Shown piece after piece: positions 34,320 through 42,920 of a stretch of 64,000 nucleotides of DNA (the first letter of the stretch is position 1; every line of letters begins with the position of its first letter). Origin of the DNA: Streptomyces sp. NRRL F-5727 (lineage in GTDB: Bacteria; Actinomycetota; Actinomycetes; Streptomycetales; Streptomycetaceae); NCBI RefSeq assembly GCF_000719555.1, contig NZ_JOGX01000005.1, forward strand, positions 124,001 to 188,000. Direction: 5' to 3'. A model generated the notes under the pieces. It saw nothing but the letters and a program-made list of their open reading frames with translations. It was not told the DNA's origin and did no database searches. Position numbers and translations under genes: made by a program.

Positions 34320-34946
34320 TCAGGCCATCGGTACGTCCGGAAGGTCGAGGTCCCCCTTGGCCAGCGCCACGGTCGCGCCCACGAGTGCCCTGAGCCCCGT
34401 CCGCTCGGTGGCCTCGTCCGGCAGGCACTGGAGGACCTGCATGGTGAGTCCGTCGAAGCCGGAGAGGAAGAACCGGGCCACCGTCTCCGGAGACTCGGCC
34501 AGTTCCTGCCCCGTCCTCTCGGCCGTCTCCGCGATCACCTGCGCGGTCACCTCTATGACCCGCCGGTAGTGGCTCTGCCGGGCCTCGTTGAGGCCGGGCA
34601 CGCGCAGGGCGAACATGGTCAGTTCGCTGAGCAGCTGGTGGTGCGACGACGGCTCGCGCACGGTGCCCCACAGGGCACCCGCCAGGGCGCTGAAGGTCTC
34701 CTCGAAGCCAGCGTCCTCCGGCGCCGCCCGCCGCACCTGCGTCACCAGCTCGTCGGTGATCTGGTCCATGACGGCTCGGTACAGGTCCTCCTTCGTACCG
34801 AAGGTGTAGTGGACGGTGGCCTGCGCGACACCGAGCTCCGCGGCGATGGCGCGGGTACTCCCCGCGGCGACGCCCTCCCGGGTCATGAGGTCGATGGCCG
34901 CCTTGATCAGCTGAGGGCGGCGCTCCGCCGCGGAAACATGAGCCAT
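34320..34946 (-). CDS. TetR-family transcriptional repressor
   Basis: 208 residues. The N-terminal helix-turn-helix is typical (RPQLIKAAIDLM, GVAAGSTRAIAAELGVAQATVHYTF, here quoted in part as STRAIAAELGVAQATVHYTF). The C-terminal ligand domain is helical and unassigned. It lies opposite the CYP102-like gene, where BM3-type genes usually have a TetR or Bm3R1-like repressor responding to fatty acids. Start placed at 34946, leaving the palindrome at 34958-34972 outside the gene; the frame extends to 34979 through that palindrome. Confidence 0.88.
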   Translation of the reverse strand: MAHVSAAERRPQLIKAAIDLMTREGVAAGSTRAIAAELGVAQATVHYTFGTKEDLYRAVMDQITDELVTQVRRAAPEDAGFEETFSALAGALWGTVREPSSHHQLLSELTMFALRVPGLNEARQSHYRRVIEVTAQVIAETAERTGQELAESPETVARFFLSGFDGLTMQVLQCLPDEATERTGLRALVGATVALAKGDLDLPDVPMA

Positions 34947-34957
34947 ACGCCCACTAT

Positions 34958-34972
34958 ATCGACTTAGTCGAT
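34958..34972. promoter_or_regulatory. Palindromic operator upstream of the TetR gene
   Basis: ATCGACT-T-AGTCGAT, 7-bp perfect arms, 12 bases before the start codon, with overlapping extra GATCGATC. Typical position for TetR self-repression. A related GTCGACTGAC sequence lies at the centre of the 30833 palindrome. Confidence 0.65.
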
Positions 34973-34997
34973 CGATCAAGTCGGCCCGGATCAGGCG

Positions 34998-37187
34998 TCA
35001 CGTCGCTTCGGCGGTCGACGCGCTGTCCGCGGGAAGGGCCTGCTCGGCCCAGATGACCTTGCCCTCGCGACCGTGTCGTGTCCCCCAGCGCTCCGCGCAC
35101 TGGGCCACGAGGAGCAGGCCGCGGCCGCCTTCGTCGTAGATGCGGGCGCGGCGCAGATGCGGGGCGGTGCTGCTGGCGTCGGAGACCTCGCAGGTGAGCG
35201 TCGACTGGAGGATCAGTCGCAGCTGGATGGGGCTCTTGCCGTAGCGGATCGCGTTCGTGACCAGTTCGCTGACGACCAGCTCCGTGGTGAAGGAGAGTTC
35301 CTCCAACCCCCAGGCCGTCAGGACGTCGGAGGCGAAACGGCGGGCCCCGGACACGGCCGCCGGATCGGACGGGAGGTCCCTCGTGGCCACGTGGTCCGGG
35401 TCGAGGGCACGGGTCCGGGCGACGAGCAGGGCGACGTCGTCGGCGGGGCGGCCGGGCAGCAGTGCGGCCAGGAGCCGGTCGCAGATCTCCTCCAGCGAGT
35501 CCGGCGCCGAGGTGAGGACGTCGTGCAGAGTGGCGAGTCCTTGGTCCACGTCACGCGTGTGGCCGGCGATCAGCCCGTCGGTGTGCAGGACCAGCAGGCT
35601 GTCCTCCGGCAGCTCGAACTCCGCGGTTTCGAAGGGGAGTCCACCCAGGCCGAGAGGCGGTCCGATCGGTACCTCCGGCAGGGCCTCGCCGACCTTCGAG
35701 GGGGTGACGACGGTCGGCGGGACATGGCCGGCACTGGCCAGCGAGCACCTGCGCGACACGGGGTCGTAGACCGCGTACAGGCAGGTGGCGCTGGTCTCGC
35801 CCTCGTCCGGCGACTCCTCACGCTGCATGCGGATGACCACGTCGTCCAGATGGGTGAGGAGTTCGTCGGGCATGAGGTCGATGTCGGCGAAGGCGCGGAC
35901 GGCCGTGCGGAGTCGGCCCATGGTGGCGGCGGCGTGCAGGCCGTGACCGACCACGTCGCCGACGACCAGCGCGACGCGGGCCCCGGACAGGGGAATGACG
36001 TCGTACCAGTCGCCGCCCACACCGGCGCGGGACCCGGCGGGCAGGTAGCGCGAGGCGGTTTCGACGGCCGGGTGTCTCACCGTGTTCCGCGGCAGCAGGG
36101 TCCGCTGGAGGGCGAGCGCGGTGGAACGCTCATGGGTGTACCGGCGGGCGTTGTCGATGGACACCGCCGCCCGGGAGACGATCTCCTGCGCCAGCAGGAG
36201 GTCGTCGTCGTCGAAGGGGGCCGAGGTGCGATGGCGTACGAACTGCACCAGGCCGAGGATCTCCCCGCGGGCGTGCAGAGGCACGAGGAGTACGGAGTGA
36301 AGCCCGAGGTCGCGCAGGACTCGGCCGTGGGACTCCGACGGCGCCACCCACGGGGGCATCTCGGTCCCCGCGATGTGGTGCAGGGCGGACCGCCCGGTGG
36401 TCAGTGCGCGAACCGGTTCGGAGCCGTCGGGGTAGGTGTGGGTCCCACCGACGCGGAGCGGGGACTCCGGACAGTCGTCGAGGACGGAGCGCTGGGCCAC
36501 GCGGCGCTGCGTCAGGGCCTCCGGCGGACCGGTGCCGGTCTCGTCGAGTGCGGAGTCGAAGAGGTCGACGGTGACGAGGTCGGCGAAGTCCTCGGTGCAG
36601 ACCTCCGTCAGCTCCTCCGCGGTGCGGAAGATGTCGAGCGTGGTCCCGATCCGCTTGCTCGCCCGGTCGGTGAGGGCGAGCCGACGCTGCAGCAGACGGT
36701 CGCGTTCCTCCTGGTAGGCGGCGACGACCTGTTCCGAGGAACGGTCCACGTAGTCGAAACCGATCGCGACCAGTCTCACCGTGGCGAGGTTGATCAGGTG
36801 CCAGTCGCCGGTGAGGCGGGGAGCTTCGGCCTGGAGCTGTTCGAGCAGGCTGAGATGGCCGAGGCGGTAGGCACGGAGGAGCCGGCTCACCGGGATCCCC
36901 CGCCGGGCGTAGCGGCGGGCGATGTCCAAGGCGGCCGGAGGAGCTTCCGGCACGCTCGCGCCGGGGCGGTCCTCCAGGAGATCCAGGAGGACGGTGACGT
37001 GCTGGGCCGTCTCCTCCAGGGTCAGGACCTCGATGTCCGCGTTCTCCCACAGCTCGGGGAACTCGCCGTTCAGGCGCTGGAGCAGCAGGCCGGCCAGCTT
37101 CTTCACCTGCGGTCTGAGGTGGCGGGCCAGCTGACCAAGGAACGCACCGGCGTCGGTTCCCATAGTGCGAATGTAAGGGAAGGCCAT
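34998..37187 (-). CDS. PP2C (SpoIIE/RsbU-type) phosphatase with GAF and anti-sigma kinase domains
   Basis: 729 residues in four parts: an RsbRD/PucR-like helical N-terminus (about 1-170, RRGIPVSRLLRAYRLGHLSL), a GAF domain (about 185-350), a PP2C catalytic domain (about 365-575) with VGGDWYDV and VVGDVVGHG metal sites, and a C-terminal HATPase of the anti-sigma kinase type (about 600-715, VVSELVTNAIRYG and DEGGRGLLLV). The combination lets one protein phosphorylate and dephosphorylate anti-sigma antagonists; common in Streptomyces. GAGGAG precedes the ATG. The upstream PhyH gene, 48 bases away, may be cotranscribed. Confidence 0.9.
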   Translation of the reverse strand: MAFPYIRTMGTDAGAFLGQLARHLRPQVKKLAGLLLQRLNGEFPELWENADIEVLTLEETAQHVTVLLDLLEDRPGASVPEAPPAALDIARRYARRGIPVSRLLRAYRLGHLSLLEQLQAEAPRLTGDWHLINLATVRLVAIGFDYVDRSSEQVVAAYQEERDRLLQRRLALTDRASKRIGTTLDIFRTAEELTEVCTEDFADLVTVDLFDSALDETGTGPPEALTQRRVAQRSVLDDCPESPLRVGGTHTYPDGSEPVRALTTGRSALHHIAGTEMPPWVAPSESHGRVLRDLGLHSVLLVPLHARGEILGLVQFVRHRTSAPFDDDDLLLAQEIVSRAAVSIDNARRYTHERSTALALQRTLLPRNTVRHPAVETASRYLPAGSRAGVGGDWYDVIPLSGARVALVVGDVVGHGLHAAATMGRLRTAVRAFADIDLMPDELLTHLDDVVIRMQREESPDEGETSATCLYAVYDPVSRRCSLASAGHVPPTVVTPSKVGEALPEVPIGPPLGLGGLPFETAEFELPEDSLLVLHTDGLIAGHTRDVDQGLATLHDVLTSAPDSLEEICDRLLAALLPGRPADDVALLVARTRALDPDHVATRDLPSDPAAVSGARRFASDVLTAWGLEELSFTTELVVSELVTNAIRYGKSPIQLRLILQSTLTCEVSDASSTAPHLRRARIYDEGGRGLLLVAQCAERWGTRHGREGKVIWAEQALPADSASTAEAT

Positions 37188-37235
37188 GACGTGCGCTCCT
37201 CGGACAGTTGCGGCAGCCTCCGGTCGGCTCGGTTC

Positions 37236-38102
37236 TCAGAGGCCGAGGTGGTCGCCCAGGTCGGCGTAGTCGACCTGCCACAGGCCGGGAGAGCCCGTGG
37301 GGTACTGGGAGCGGAAGCCGAGCATGCGCTGGACGCGCGGCGAGAGCGTCTTGGCGAGCTCCCTGTCGACCAGGAAGGGGTACGCCTCCTCACCGGTGAG
37401 GAAGCCCGCGTTGAACGCGAAGGCGAGGCCGCGCCGGTACTCGTCGCCGGTCCGGTTCGCTCCGCCGCCGTGCGCGGTCTTGCCGCTGAAGAGAAGGACG
37501 TCCCCGGCGTCCATGACGGCGGGGATCGTCTGCTCGGGGGTCCCGCGGTCCTCGAAGTCGCTCCAGTGGTTGCTTCCGGGGATGACGCGGGTGGCGCCGT
37601 TCTCCTCCGTGAAGTCGGTCAGGGCGACCAGGAAGTTGATGGTGACTTCCGGACCGCTGGGCCCCATGCCGATGAACGGGAACCAGTTCTCCAGGTCACG
37701 GTGGAGCATCTGCGCCTTGTTGCCGGGGCCGATCTCGATCACCTGGGCGGTGGTCATCCAGTACGTGCCCGACTCCCGGAGGAAGACCAGGTCGCTGATC
37801 TCGTGGACCAGGGGGTGGTCGATGACCTCGCTGCGGAACGTGGCGCTGTGCGTCACCAGGTTCGTGAGGCGCTTGGTGTTGCTGCCGTGGAACGCGGCCA
37901 CGATCTCGTCCTCGTGGAGGGACCCCGGGGCGAGCGCCCGCAGCGGCTGCTCGATCTCGGCGTTGAAACGGACGATCTGCTCCTGCCTCAGGAAGCCCTT
38001 GATGATGACGCCGCCGTCACGCGTCACGATCTCGAGGATCTCCTCCGCCGGCGTGTCGTTCGCCACGGACGTCAGCGCCCGGGTCTTCTTCTGTGTCGTC
38101 AT
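37236..38102 (-). CDS. Phytanoyl-CoA dioxygenase (PhyH) family Fe(II)/2-oxoglutarate oxygenase
   Basis: 288 residues. Iron ligands fit HRD (His134, Asp136) and a distal His211 in KTAHGGGANRTGD; the arginine following (RRG, about 223) can bind 2-oxoglutarate. It would hydroxylate an unactivated carbon of an unknown substrate. A good GAAGAGGA ribosome site precedes the ATG. Upstream is a 115-bp block (38222-38336) shared with two other promoters of the catabolic island, suggesting co-regulation. Confidence 0.88.
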   Translation of the reverse strand: MTTQKKTRALTSVANDTPAEEILEIVTRDGGVIIKGFLRQEQIVRFNAEIEQPLRALAPGSLHEDEIVAAFHGSNTKRLTNLVTHSATFRSEVIDHPLVHEISDLVFLRESGTYWMTTAQVIEIGPGNKAQMLHRDLENWFPFIGMGPSGPEVTINFLVALTDFTEENGATRVIPGSNHWSDFEDRGTPEQTIPAVMDAGDVLLFSGKTAHGGGANRTGDEYRRGLAFAFNAGFLTGEEAYPFLVDRELAKTLSPRVQRMLGFRSQYPTGSPGLWQVDYADLGDHLGL

Positions 38103-38221
38103 GCGTGTCCTCTTCCTCGATCCGAAGCGCGGTTGGTCGGCTGTGCGATCAGCTGCGGACGTTCCGTCGTCCGGGGACTCCCGCGCGGCGTCCTCGCGAC
38201 GATCGGGCGGGTCCGGCGGTC

Positions 38222-38336
38222 AGGCGTTTCCGCGTCGTTCCTGTGGTGGTCGTCTCACTGTCGCCAGCCGGTACCGCAGGCGAGAACGACAGCGGGCACC
38301 TGCTTCGCCCGGGCCCGGTGCACGATGCACAGTCCG
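38222..38336 (-). promoter_or_regulatory. Conserved promoter block, site 1 (PhyH gene)
   Basis: In gene direction it holds CTGTGCATCGTGCACCG (13-bp palindromic core GTGCATCGTGCAC at 38318-38330), then GGTGCCCGCTGTCGTTCTC. The whole block matches site 2 (55408-55520) along nearly its full length, including the copied sequence around the site-2 start codon (GGAAACGCC), where here the A of ATG is missing. Confidence 0.75.
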
Positions 38337-38354
38337 GTCGCGGGCACGGCGGAG

Positions 38355-40007
38355 CTATCCGCTCACGGCGTCCTTGCCGGAGTCGACGCGAGCGGCGGGG
38401 GCGTTACGGGCGGAAGCGGGTCCCGACGCCGTGTGCCGGGGGTGTGTGGTCCGCTCCCGGGGACGCGCGCTGCCGAGCCATCCGAGGAGGAAGGCCGCCG
38501 GTACGGAGATCAGGCCGGGGGTGTGGAGCGGGAACAGGTTGAAGTCCTGCTCCGGCAGCAGCGCGTATCTCGTCCCGGACACAGCGGGGGAGGCGAGGGT
38601 CAGAAGGGTGCACAGGGACAGCCCTCCGTAGACGAGCCACAGCAGCCCGTGGCGGTTGAAGCCGGTCCAGAGGAAGGAATAGACGACCGCGGGGAACACG
38701 CACGTGGCCGCGAGGCTCAGCGAGAACGCGAGGAGGAACTCGACGGGGTAGCGGTGTACGGCGGTGGTGAGGAGAAGACTCACGACGCAGAGCACGACGA
38801 CGGAGAGCCGCAGGACCGCCGGCTCTCCGATCCCGATCCGGGCACTGCCCTTCCGCCCGAGCAGGTCGCGGGTCACGGAGACGGCGGCGGCGAAGGTCAC
38901 GCTCGCCACGGCCGTGAGCACGGCGAGGAAGGCGACACAGGCCACGAGGGTGATGAGCACGACCCGGCCGGTGGAGTGGTGGGGAAGCACCTCCGACGCC
39001 AGGAGGATCGGGGCTCCCTGCCCCCGCACGTCGACCGCTCCGATCCGTCCGCTGCCCACCACCGCGGCCGCGGCGAAGCCGGTCGTGATCAGCAGCAGGT
39101 AGAAGAGGCCGGTCAGCCCGACGGCGACGCTCAGTGAGCGCCGGGCGGAGGGCACGTCCCGGCTGGCGCTGACGCGCAGGAGCAGGTGGGGCATCATCGC
39201 GGTTCCGAGGATGACGACGATGTGGTCACTGAGCGTGCCGAGCGGTCCGCCCCCGGCGGAGTGCTCCCACAGCCCGGGGCTGAGGTATCCGCCCGGTGAC
39301 ACGCTCTGGTCCATGGCGGCCGACAGCAGGGATCCGGGACTCCAGTCGAAGAAGCGGAGCGCCAGCAGGGTCACCGCGGCGAGCGTCACCAGGGCCACGG
39401 GCACTTTGGCGACCTGCACGAAACTGGTGCCGCGCAGATCGGCCACTCCTGCGAAGCACGTGACCAGGAATCCCATCAGCACCGTGCACACCACCTGGGC
39501 CGGCTCGCTCGGCATGCCGATCAGAAGGGCGGTGGTGATGCCGCCGGCCCGCAGTTGCACCATGAGCAGGGGCACGGCGATGCACAGGGTCACCACGGCG
39601 CCGGCGATCCGTACGCCCGGCCCCTCGGCGCGCAGGGAGAACAGCTCGCCCAGGGTGTAGCGGCGGGTCGCGCGAATCCTGGAGGCGAGGAGCAGGAAGA
39701 CGCCGAGTGCGAGGGCGCTGTCGACGGCGGTCGAGACTCCGTCGTAGCCGAAGAGGGCGATGGCTCCCGGCAGCGAGACCAGGATGATGACCGTGATCTG
39801 TTCTCCCGCCATCGCGACGCCGTTGAAGACGGGCGGAAGGGACCGGCCGGCGACGTAGAGGCGTTCCGGGTCGTCGTCCTGCGTGGCGAGCGTGAAGACC
39901 CACAGCAGGCAGAGGCCGACGAAGACGAGGAAGGCGCTGATGACCGCGCCCCGCGCGGCGGTGCCGATGAGATCGGGCGAGCCGACGCTCAGGAGGTGCG
40001 TCGTCAC
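38355..40007 (-). CDS. Sodium:solute symporter (SSS family, acetate permease-like)
   Basis: 550 residues with about 13 membrane helices. N-terminal AGRSLPPVFNGVAMAGEQIT is the SSS signature; later motifs include ALALGVFLLLA and the TM6-like GTAMMPHLLLR segment. It starts at GTG 40007 overlapping the stop of the DUF485 gene by four bases, the same pairing as YjcH-ActP in E. coli, where the pair imports short-chain carboxylates. So the product probably imports a carboxylic acid. C-terminal 45 residues are polar. Confidence 0.85.
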   Translation of the reverse strand: MTTHLLSVGSPDLIGTAARGAVISAFLVFVGLCLLWVFTLATQDDDPERLYVAGRSLPPVFNGVAMAGEQITVIILVSLPGAIALFGYDGVSTAVDSALALGVFLLLASRIRATRRYTLGELFSLRAEGPGVRIAGAVVTLCIAVPLLMVQLRAGGITTALLIGMPSEPAQVVCTVLMGFLVTCFAGVADLRGTSFVQVAKVPVALVTLAAVTLLALRFFDWSPGSLLSAAMDQSVSPGGYLSPGLWEHSAGGGPLGTLSDHIVVILGTAMMPHLLLRVSASRDVPSARRSLSVAVGLTGLFYLLLITTGFAAAAVVGSGRIGAVDVRGQGAPILLASEVLPHHSTGRVVLITLVACVAFLAVLTAVASVTFAAAVSVTRDLLGRKGSARIGIGEPAVLRLSVVVLCVVSLLLTTAVHRYPVEFLLAFSLSLAATCVFPAVVYSFLWTGFNRHGLLWLVYGGLSLCTLLTLASPAVSGTRYALLPEQDFNLFPLHTPGLISVPAAFLLGWLGSARPRERTTHPRHTASGPASARNAPAARVDSGKDAVSG

Positions 40008-40279
40008 CACGCGCCCCCGGCCGAACGGGAGTCGGCCGTCGTCGCCGAGGCCGGTTCGAAGGAGGACGCGGCCCGGTTCTCGTACCACCAGGTCCCGCCG
40101 ACGAGGACGACCAGCTGGGTGAATGCCCACGTGATGGCGAGGGTGAGGCGGCCGTACACGGAGATCTCCCCGAGGGACGTGGAGCAGGAGAGCACGACAC
40201 CGACGGCCAGCGGCAGCGCGTTGACGGTGACCAGCACCCGGGTGTCACGAGGGGAATGCTGGGAGGAATCGGAGGGCAC
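40004..40279 (-). CDS. DUF485-like small membrane protein, partner of the symporter
   Basis: 91 residues from a GTG with GAGAGAGG in front. Two hydrophobic helices (VTVNALPLAVGVVLSCS region and LTLAITWAFTQLVVLVGG) then a polar end. DUF485 (YjcH) proteins accompany acetate-type SSS permeases and are needed with them. Stop overlaps the symporter start by four bases, so translation is coupled. Confidence 0.72.
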   Translation of the reverse strand: MPSDSSQHSPRDTRVLVTVNALPLAVGVVLSCSTSLGEISVYGRLTLAITWAFTQLVVLVGGTWWYENRAASSFEPASATTADSRSAGGAW

Positions 40280-40552
40280 GGGACCTCTCTCGGGAAGAAC
40301 GAGGAAGACGGACTCGGCGCGAGGGGGCGCGGAACGGCCGCAGCCGTGGAGGACGGGTGAGGGAGCCGGGCAGCCGTGCTCCGTACCGGTCGGAAGCCAT
40401 GCCGGTGACCGCCGGGATACGACGGTGGCGCGGCGTCCGCGGAGGAGGGCGCACCAGTGCCACGGCGAACGACGGCCTCGACGTGACGTCAGAGCGAGAC
40501 GGCCCGGCCGCGGTGAGGCAGGTGAAGCGCCTCGCACCGCGGGCGTCGGGCG

Positions 40553-41656
40553 TCAGCGGTGGCTGGTCGCGGTCAGGCCGGCGTGGTGCCCGGCCCGCTC
40601 CAGGAGCCGGGGGACTCCTGTTTCGAGCGACGGTCCGAAGACCGTGTCGTGAGGACGCTCGCCCCGCTGCCAGCGGGTGTGGATGGCCTCGCAGAAGATC
40701 GCCGCCTTCCAGAGGGCGAGGGCCTGGTACCAGGGGAGCGGGGTGAGATCGAGGTCGGTGCGGCGCCGGTAGCGGTCTGCCAGTTGGCGCTGGGTGAGGT
40801 AGCCGGGTGAACGGGTCACCTTGGTGAGTTCGAGCGGGGTGGCAGGGCTGCCGGCCTCGGACCAGGTGGCGGTGAGGTACCCCAGGTCCGCGAGCGGGTC
40901 GCCGAGCGTGGCCATCTCCCAGTCGAGGATCGCGAGGACCTCGGCCGGCGCCTGGGGCGCGAACATGAGGTTGCCCATGCGGTAGTCGCCGTGCACCACC
41001 GACGCCGACTGGCTCGTCGGCAGGTTCTGGGCGAGCCAGTCCGCGATGCGCTCCACCGCGGGCAGGCTGCGGGTGGTGTTGACCTCCCAGAGACCGCGGA
41101 ACCGCTCGACCTGTCGACGCAGATACCCCTCGGGGCGGCCCAGGGAGGCGAGTTCCCCATCGGTGACATCGATGCCGTGCAGGGCGACGAGGGTGTCGAC
41201 GACCGCCTCGCTGGTCAGCCGGCGCTGTTCGGCGGGGGAGAGGTGGGGCGGGATCGTGTCGGTGACGATCGTGCCGTCGAGCCGGGACATCAGGTAGAAC
41301 GGCACGCCCAGGACGTCCTCGTCCTCGCAGACGGCGAGGATCTCCGGCACCGGCACCCCGTGCCCGTGGAGGATCTTCTGGATGCGCGCCTCGCGCACCA
41401 TGTCGTGCGTCGACTTCGGCAGCGGCGGGCGCGGGCCGCGGCGCAGGACGACGGACTCGCCGCCGCGTTCGATCAGGTAGGTGACGTTGGAGTGGCCGTC
41501 GCCGATGCGCTGCCACGCGAGCGGTCCGCTGCCGATGCCGTGGGCGTCGAGGAAGCCGGTGACCGCGTCGAGGACGAGGAGGGGAGGGCTGTCGAGATGA
41601 CGGGCCCGCTCGCGGCTCGCGACGACCTCCACGCCGTCGGGGACGGTGTGCATCAC
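40553..41656 (-). CDS. Aminoglycoside-phosphotransferase-fold kinase (ACAD10/11-like)
   Basis: 367 residues. Catalytic VVHGDYRMGNLMF and ILDWEMATLGDPLADLGYL loops, and NVTYLIERGGESVVLRRGPR as the ATP-binding start. Actinobacterial members adjoin acyl-CoA dehydrogenases, as mammalian ACAD10/11 fuse the two; the human enzymes phosphorylate 4-hydroxyacyl-CoA before dehydration. The acyl-CoA dehydrogenase gene immediately upstream overlaps by four bases (GTGA), so the partner fits. Suggests a 4-hydroxyacid step in the pathway. A second possible ATG lies one codon in. Confidence 0.85.
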   Translation of the reverse strand: MMHTVPDGVEVVASRERARHLDSPPLLVLDAVTGFLDAHGIGSGPLAWQRIGDGHSNVTYLIERGGESVVLRRGPRPPLPKSTHDMVREARIQKILHGHGVPVPEILAVCEDEDVLGVPFYLMSRLDGTIVTDTIPPHLSPAEQRRLTSEAVVDTLVALHGIDVTDGELASLGRPEGYLRRQVERFRGLWEVNTTRSLPAVERIADWLAQNLPTSQSASVVHGDYRMGNLMFAPQAPAEVLAILDWEMATLGDPLADLGYLTATWSEAGSPATPLELTKVTRSPGYLTQRQLADRYRRRTDLDLTPLPWYQALALWKAAIFCEAIHTRWQRGERPHDTVFGPSLETGVPRLLERAGHHAGLTATSHR

Positions 41657-42891
41657 GCGCCCCCGTCCCGGCCGACGACGGCGTCGCCCAGGTATCGCTC
41701 ACCGGCCTGGACGGCGGTCCGCCGGCCGGCCGAGGCACGGCGTGCGATGGCCCACCGGTGGGTCTCGTTCGAGCCGTCGTAGATGCGGAACGGACGGACC
41801 TCGTTCAGATACTGGGCCAGCGGCAGTCCGTCGGAGACGCCGTCGCCGCCGCAGATCTGGACGGCACGGTCGATCACCCGGTGGATCGCCTCCGAGCAGT
41901 GGACCTTCGCGACCGAGGACATCGCCGAGCCCGCCTTCGGATCGCTGTGCAGCAGCGCCGCGGTCTTGGTGATGATCGCGTCGGAGGTCTCGATGTCGAT
42001 GACGGACTCGGCGATCAGGTGCTGGGCCAGGCCGAGCGAGTCGATCGGACCGCCGAACAGCTCCCTCTTCGCGGCCCGGTCGAGGGCGATGTCGTGCGCC
42101 CGGCGTGCCAGTCCCAGCCAGCGCATGCAGTGCGTGAGCCGCGCGGGGCCGAGCCGTACCTGCGCGTAGCGGAAGCCGAGCCCGACCTCGCCGAGGACCG
42201 CGTCGTCGGGGACGAAGCAGTTCTCCAGGTACAGGTGCGGGTGGCCGCCGTCGATCGCGCGGTCGACGGTGTGGATCGGCTCGCCGACCCGGATGCCGGG
42301 GTCGGTCAGGTCGACGAGGAACATGGTGGCCCCCTCGGGGAAGCCGTCGCCGGCCGGGGTGCGCGCCATGACGATGCAGAACGCGGCACCCACGGCACCG
42401 CTGGTGAACCGCTTGTGGCCGTCGATGATCCAGCCGCCGTCGGTGCGTACGGCGGTGGTCCGCAGCGCCGCCGGGTCGGACCCGGCTCCGGGGTGGGGCT
42501 CGGTCATGCCGAAGCACGAGCGGACGTCGCCGGCCGCCAGAGGCGCGAGGTAGCGCTTCTTCTGCTCCTCGGTGGCGATGAGGTTCAGCATGTGCATGTT
42601 GCCCTCGTCGGGGGCCATGCAGTTGAGCACGCTGGGACCGATCGGCGAGTACCCGGCCTCCTGCAGGACCGGCGACCAGTGTTCGATGGGCAGGCCCTGC
42701 CCGCCGTACTCCTTCGGTACGAGCGGCGCGAAGACGCCGGCCTCCTTCGCCGCGGTCTGCAGCCGGTCGCGGGTGGCCCGGTCGAGACGTCCGCCCGGTA
42801 CGGGCTCCGCGTCGACGACGACCTCACGGATGAACCGGCGGGTGCGCTCGCGCAGCTCCGCGAACTCCGGCGGAAGGTCAGGGGTGGTCAT
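41653..42891 (-). CDS. Acyl-CoA dehydrogenase
   Basis: 412 residues. Motifs CFGMTEPHPGAGSDPAALRT (FAD/substrate loop) and the C-terminal QICGGDGVSDGLPLAQYLNE with NETHR are typical of the family (ACAD11-like subgroup). Performs alpha,beta-dehydrogenation of an acyl-CoA. Weak ribosome site AAAGGA. Overlaps the kinase gene and is 29 bases from the SDR gene. Confidence 0.92.
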   Translation of the reverse strand: MTTPDLPPEFAELRERTRRFIREVVVDAEPVPGGRLDRATRDRLQTAAKEAGVFAPLVPKEYGGQGLPIEHWSPVLQEAGYSPIGPSVLNCMAPDEGNMHMLNLIATEEQKKRYLAPLAAGDVRSCFGMTEPHPGAGSDPAALRTTAVRTDGGWIIDGHKRFTSGAVGAAFCIVMARTPAGDGFPEGATMFLVDLTDPGIRVGEPIHTVDRAIDGGHPHLYLENCFVPDDAVLGEVGLGFRYAQVRLGPARLTHCMRWLGLARRAHDIALDRAAKRELFGGPIDSLGLAQHLIAESVIDIETSDAIITKTAALLHSDPKAGSAMSSVAKVHCSEAIHRVIDRAVQICGGDGVSDGLPLAQYLNEVRPFRIYDGSNETHRWAIARRASAGRRTAVQAGERYLGDAVVGRDGGA

Positions 42892-42920
42892 GGCAGTCCT
42901 TTGTGGGAGGGTCGAGGTCG

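Noticed and set aside
31378..34671. 1,097-residue minus-strand frame opposite the P450 gene
   Set aside because: Antisense shadow of the CYP102-like gene.
35073..39137. 1,354-residue plus-strand frame opposite the PP2C and PhyH genes
   Set aside because: Antisense shadow with no domain; the opposite strand has full motifs in four genes.
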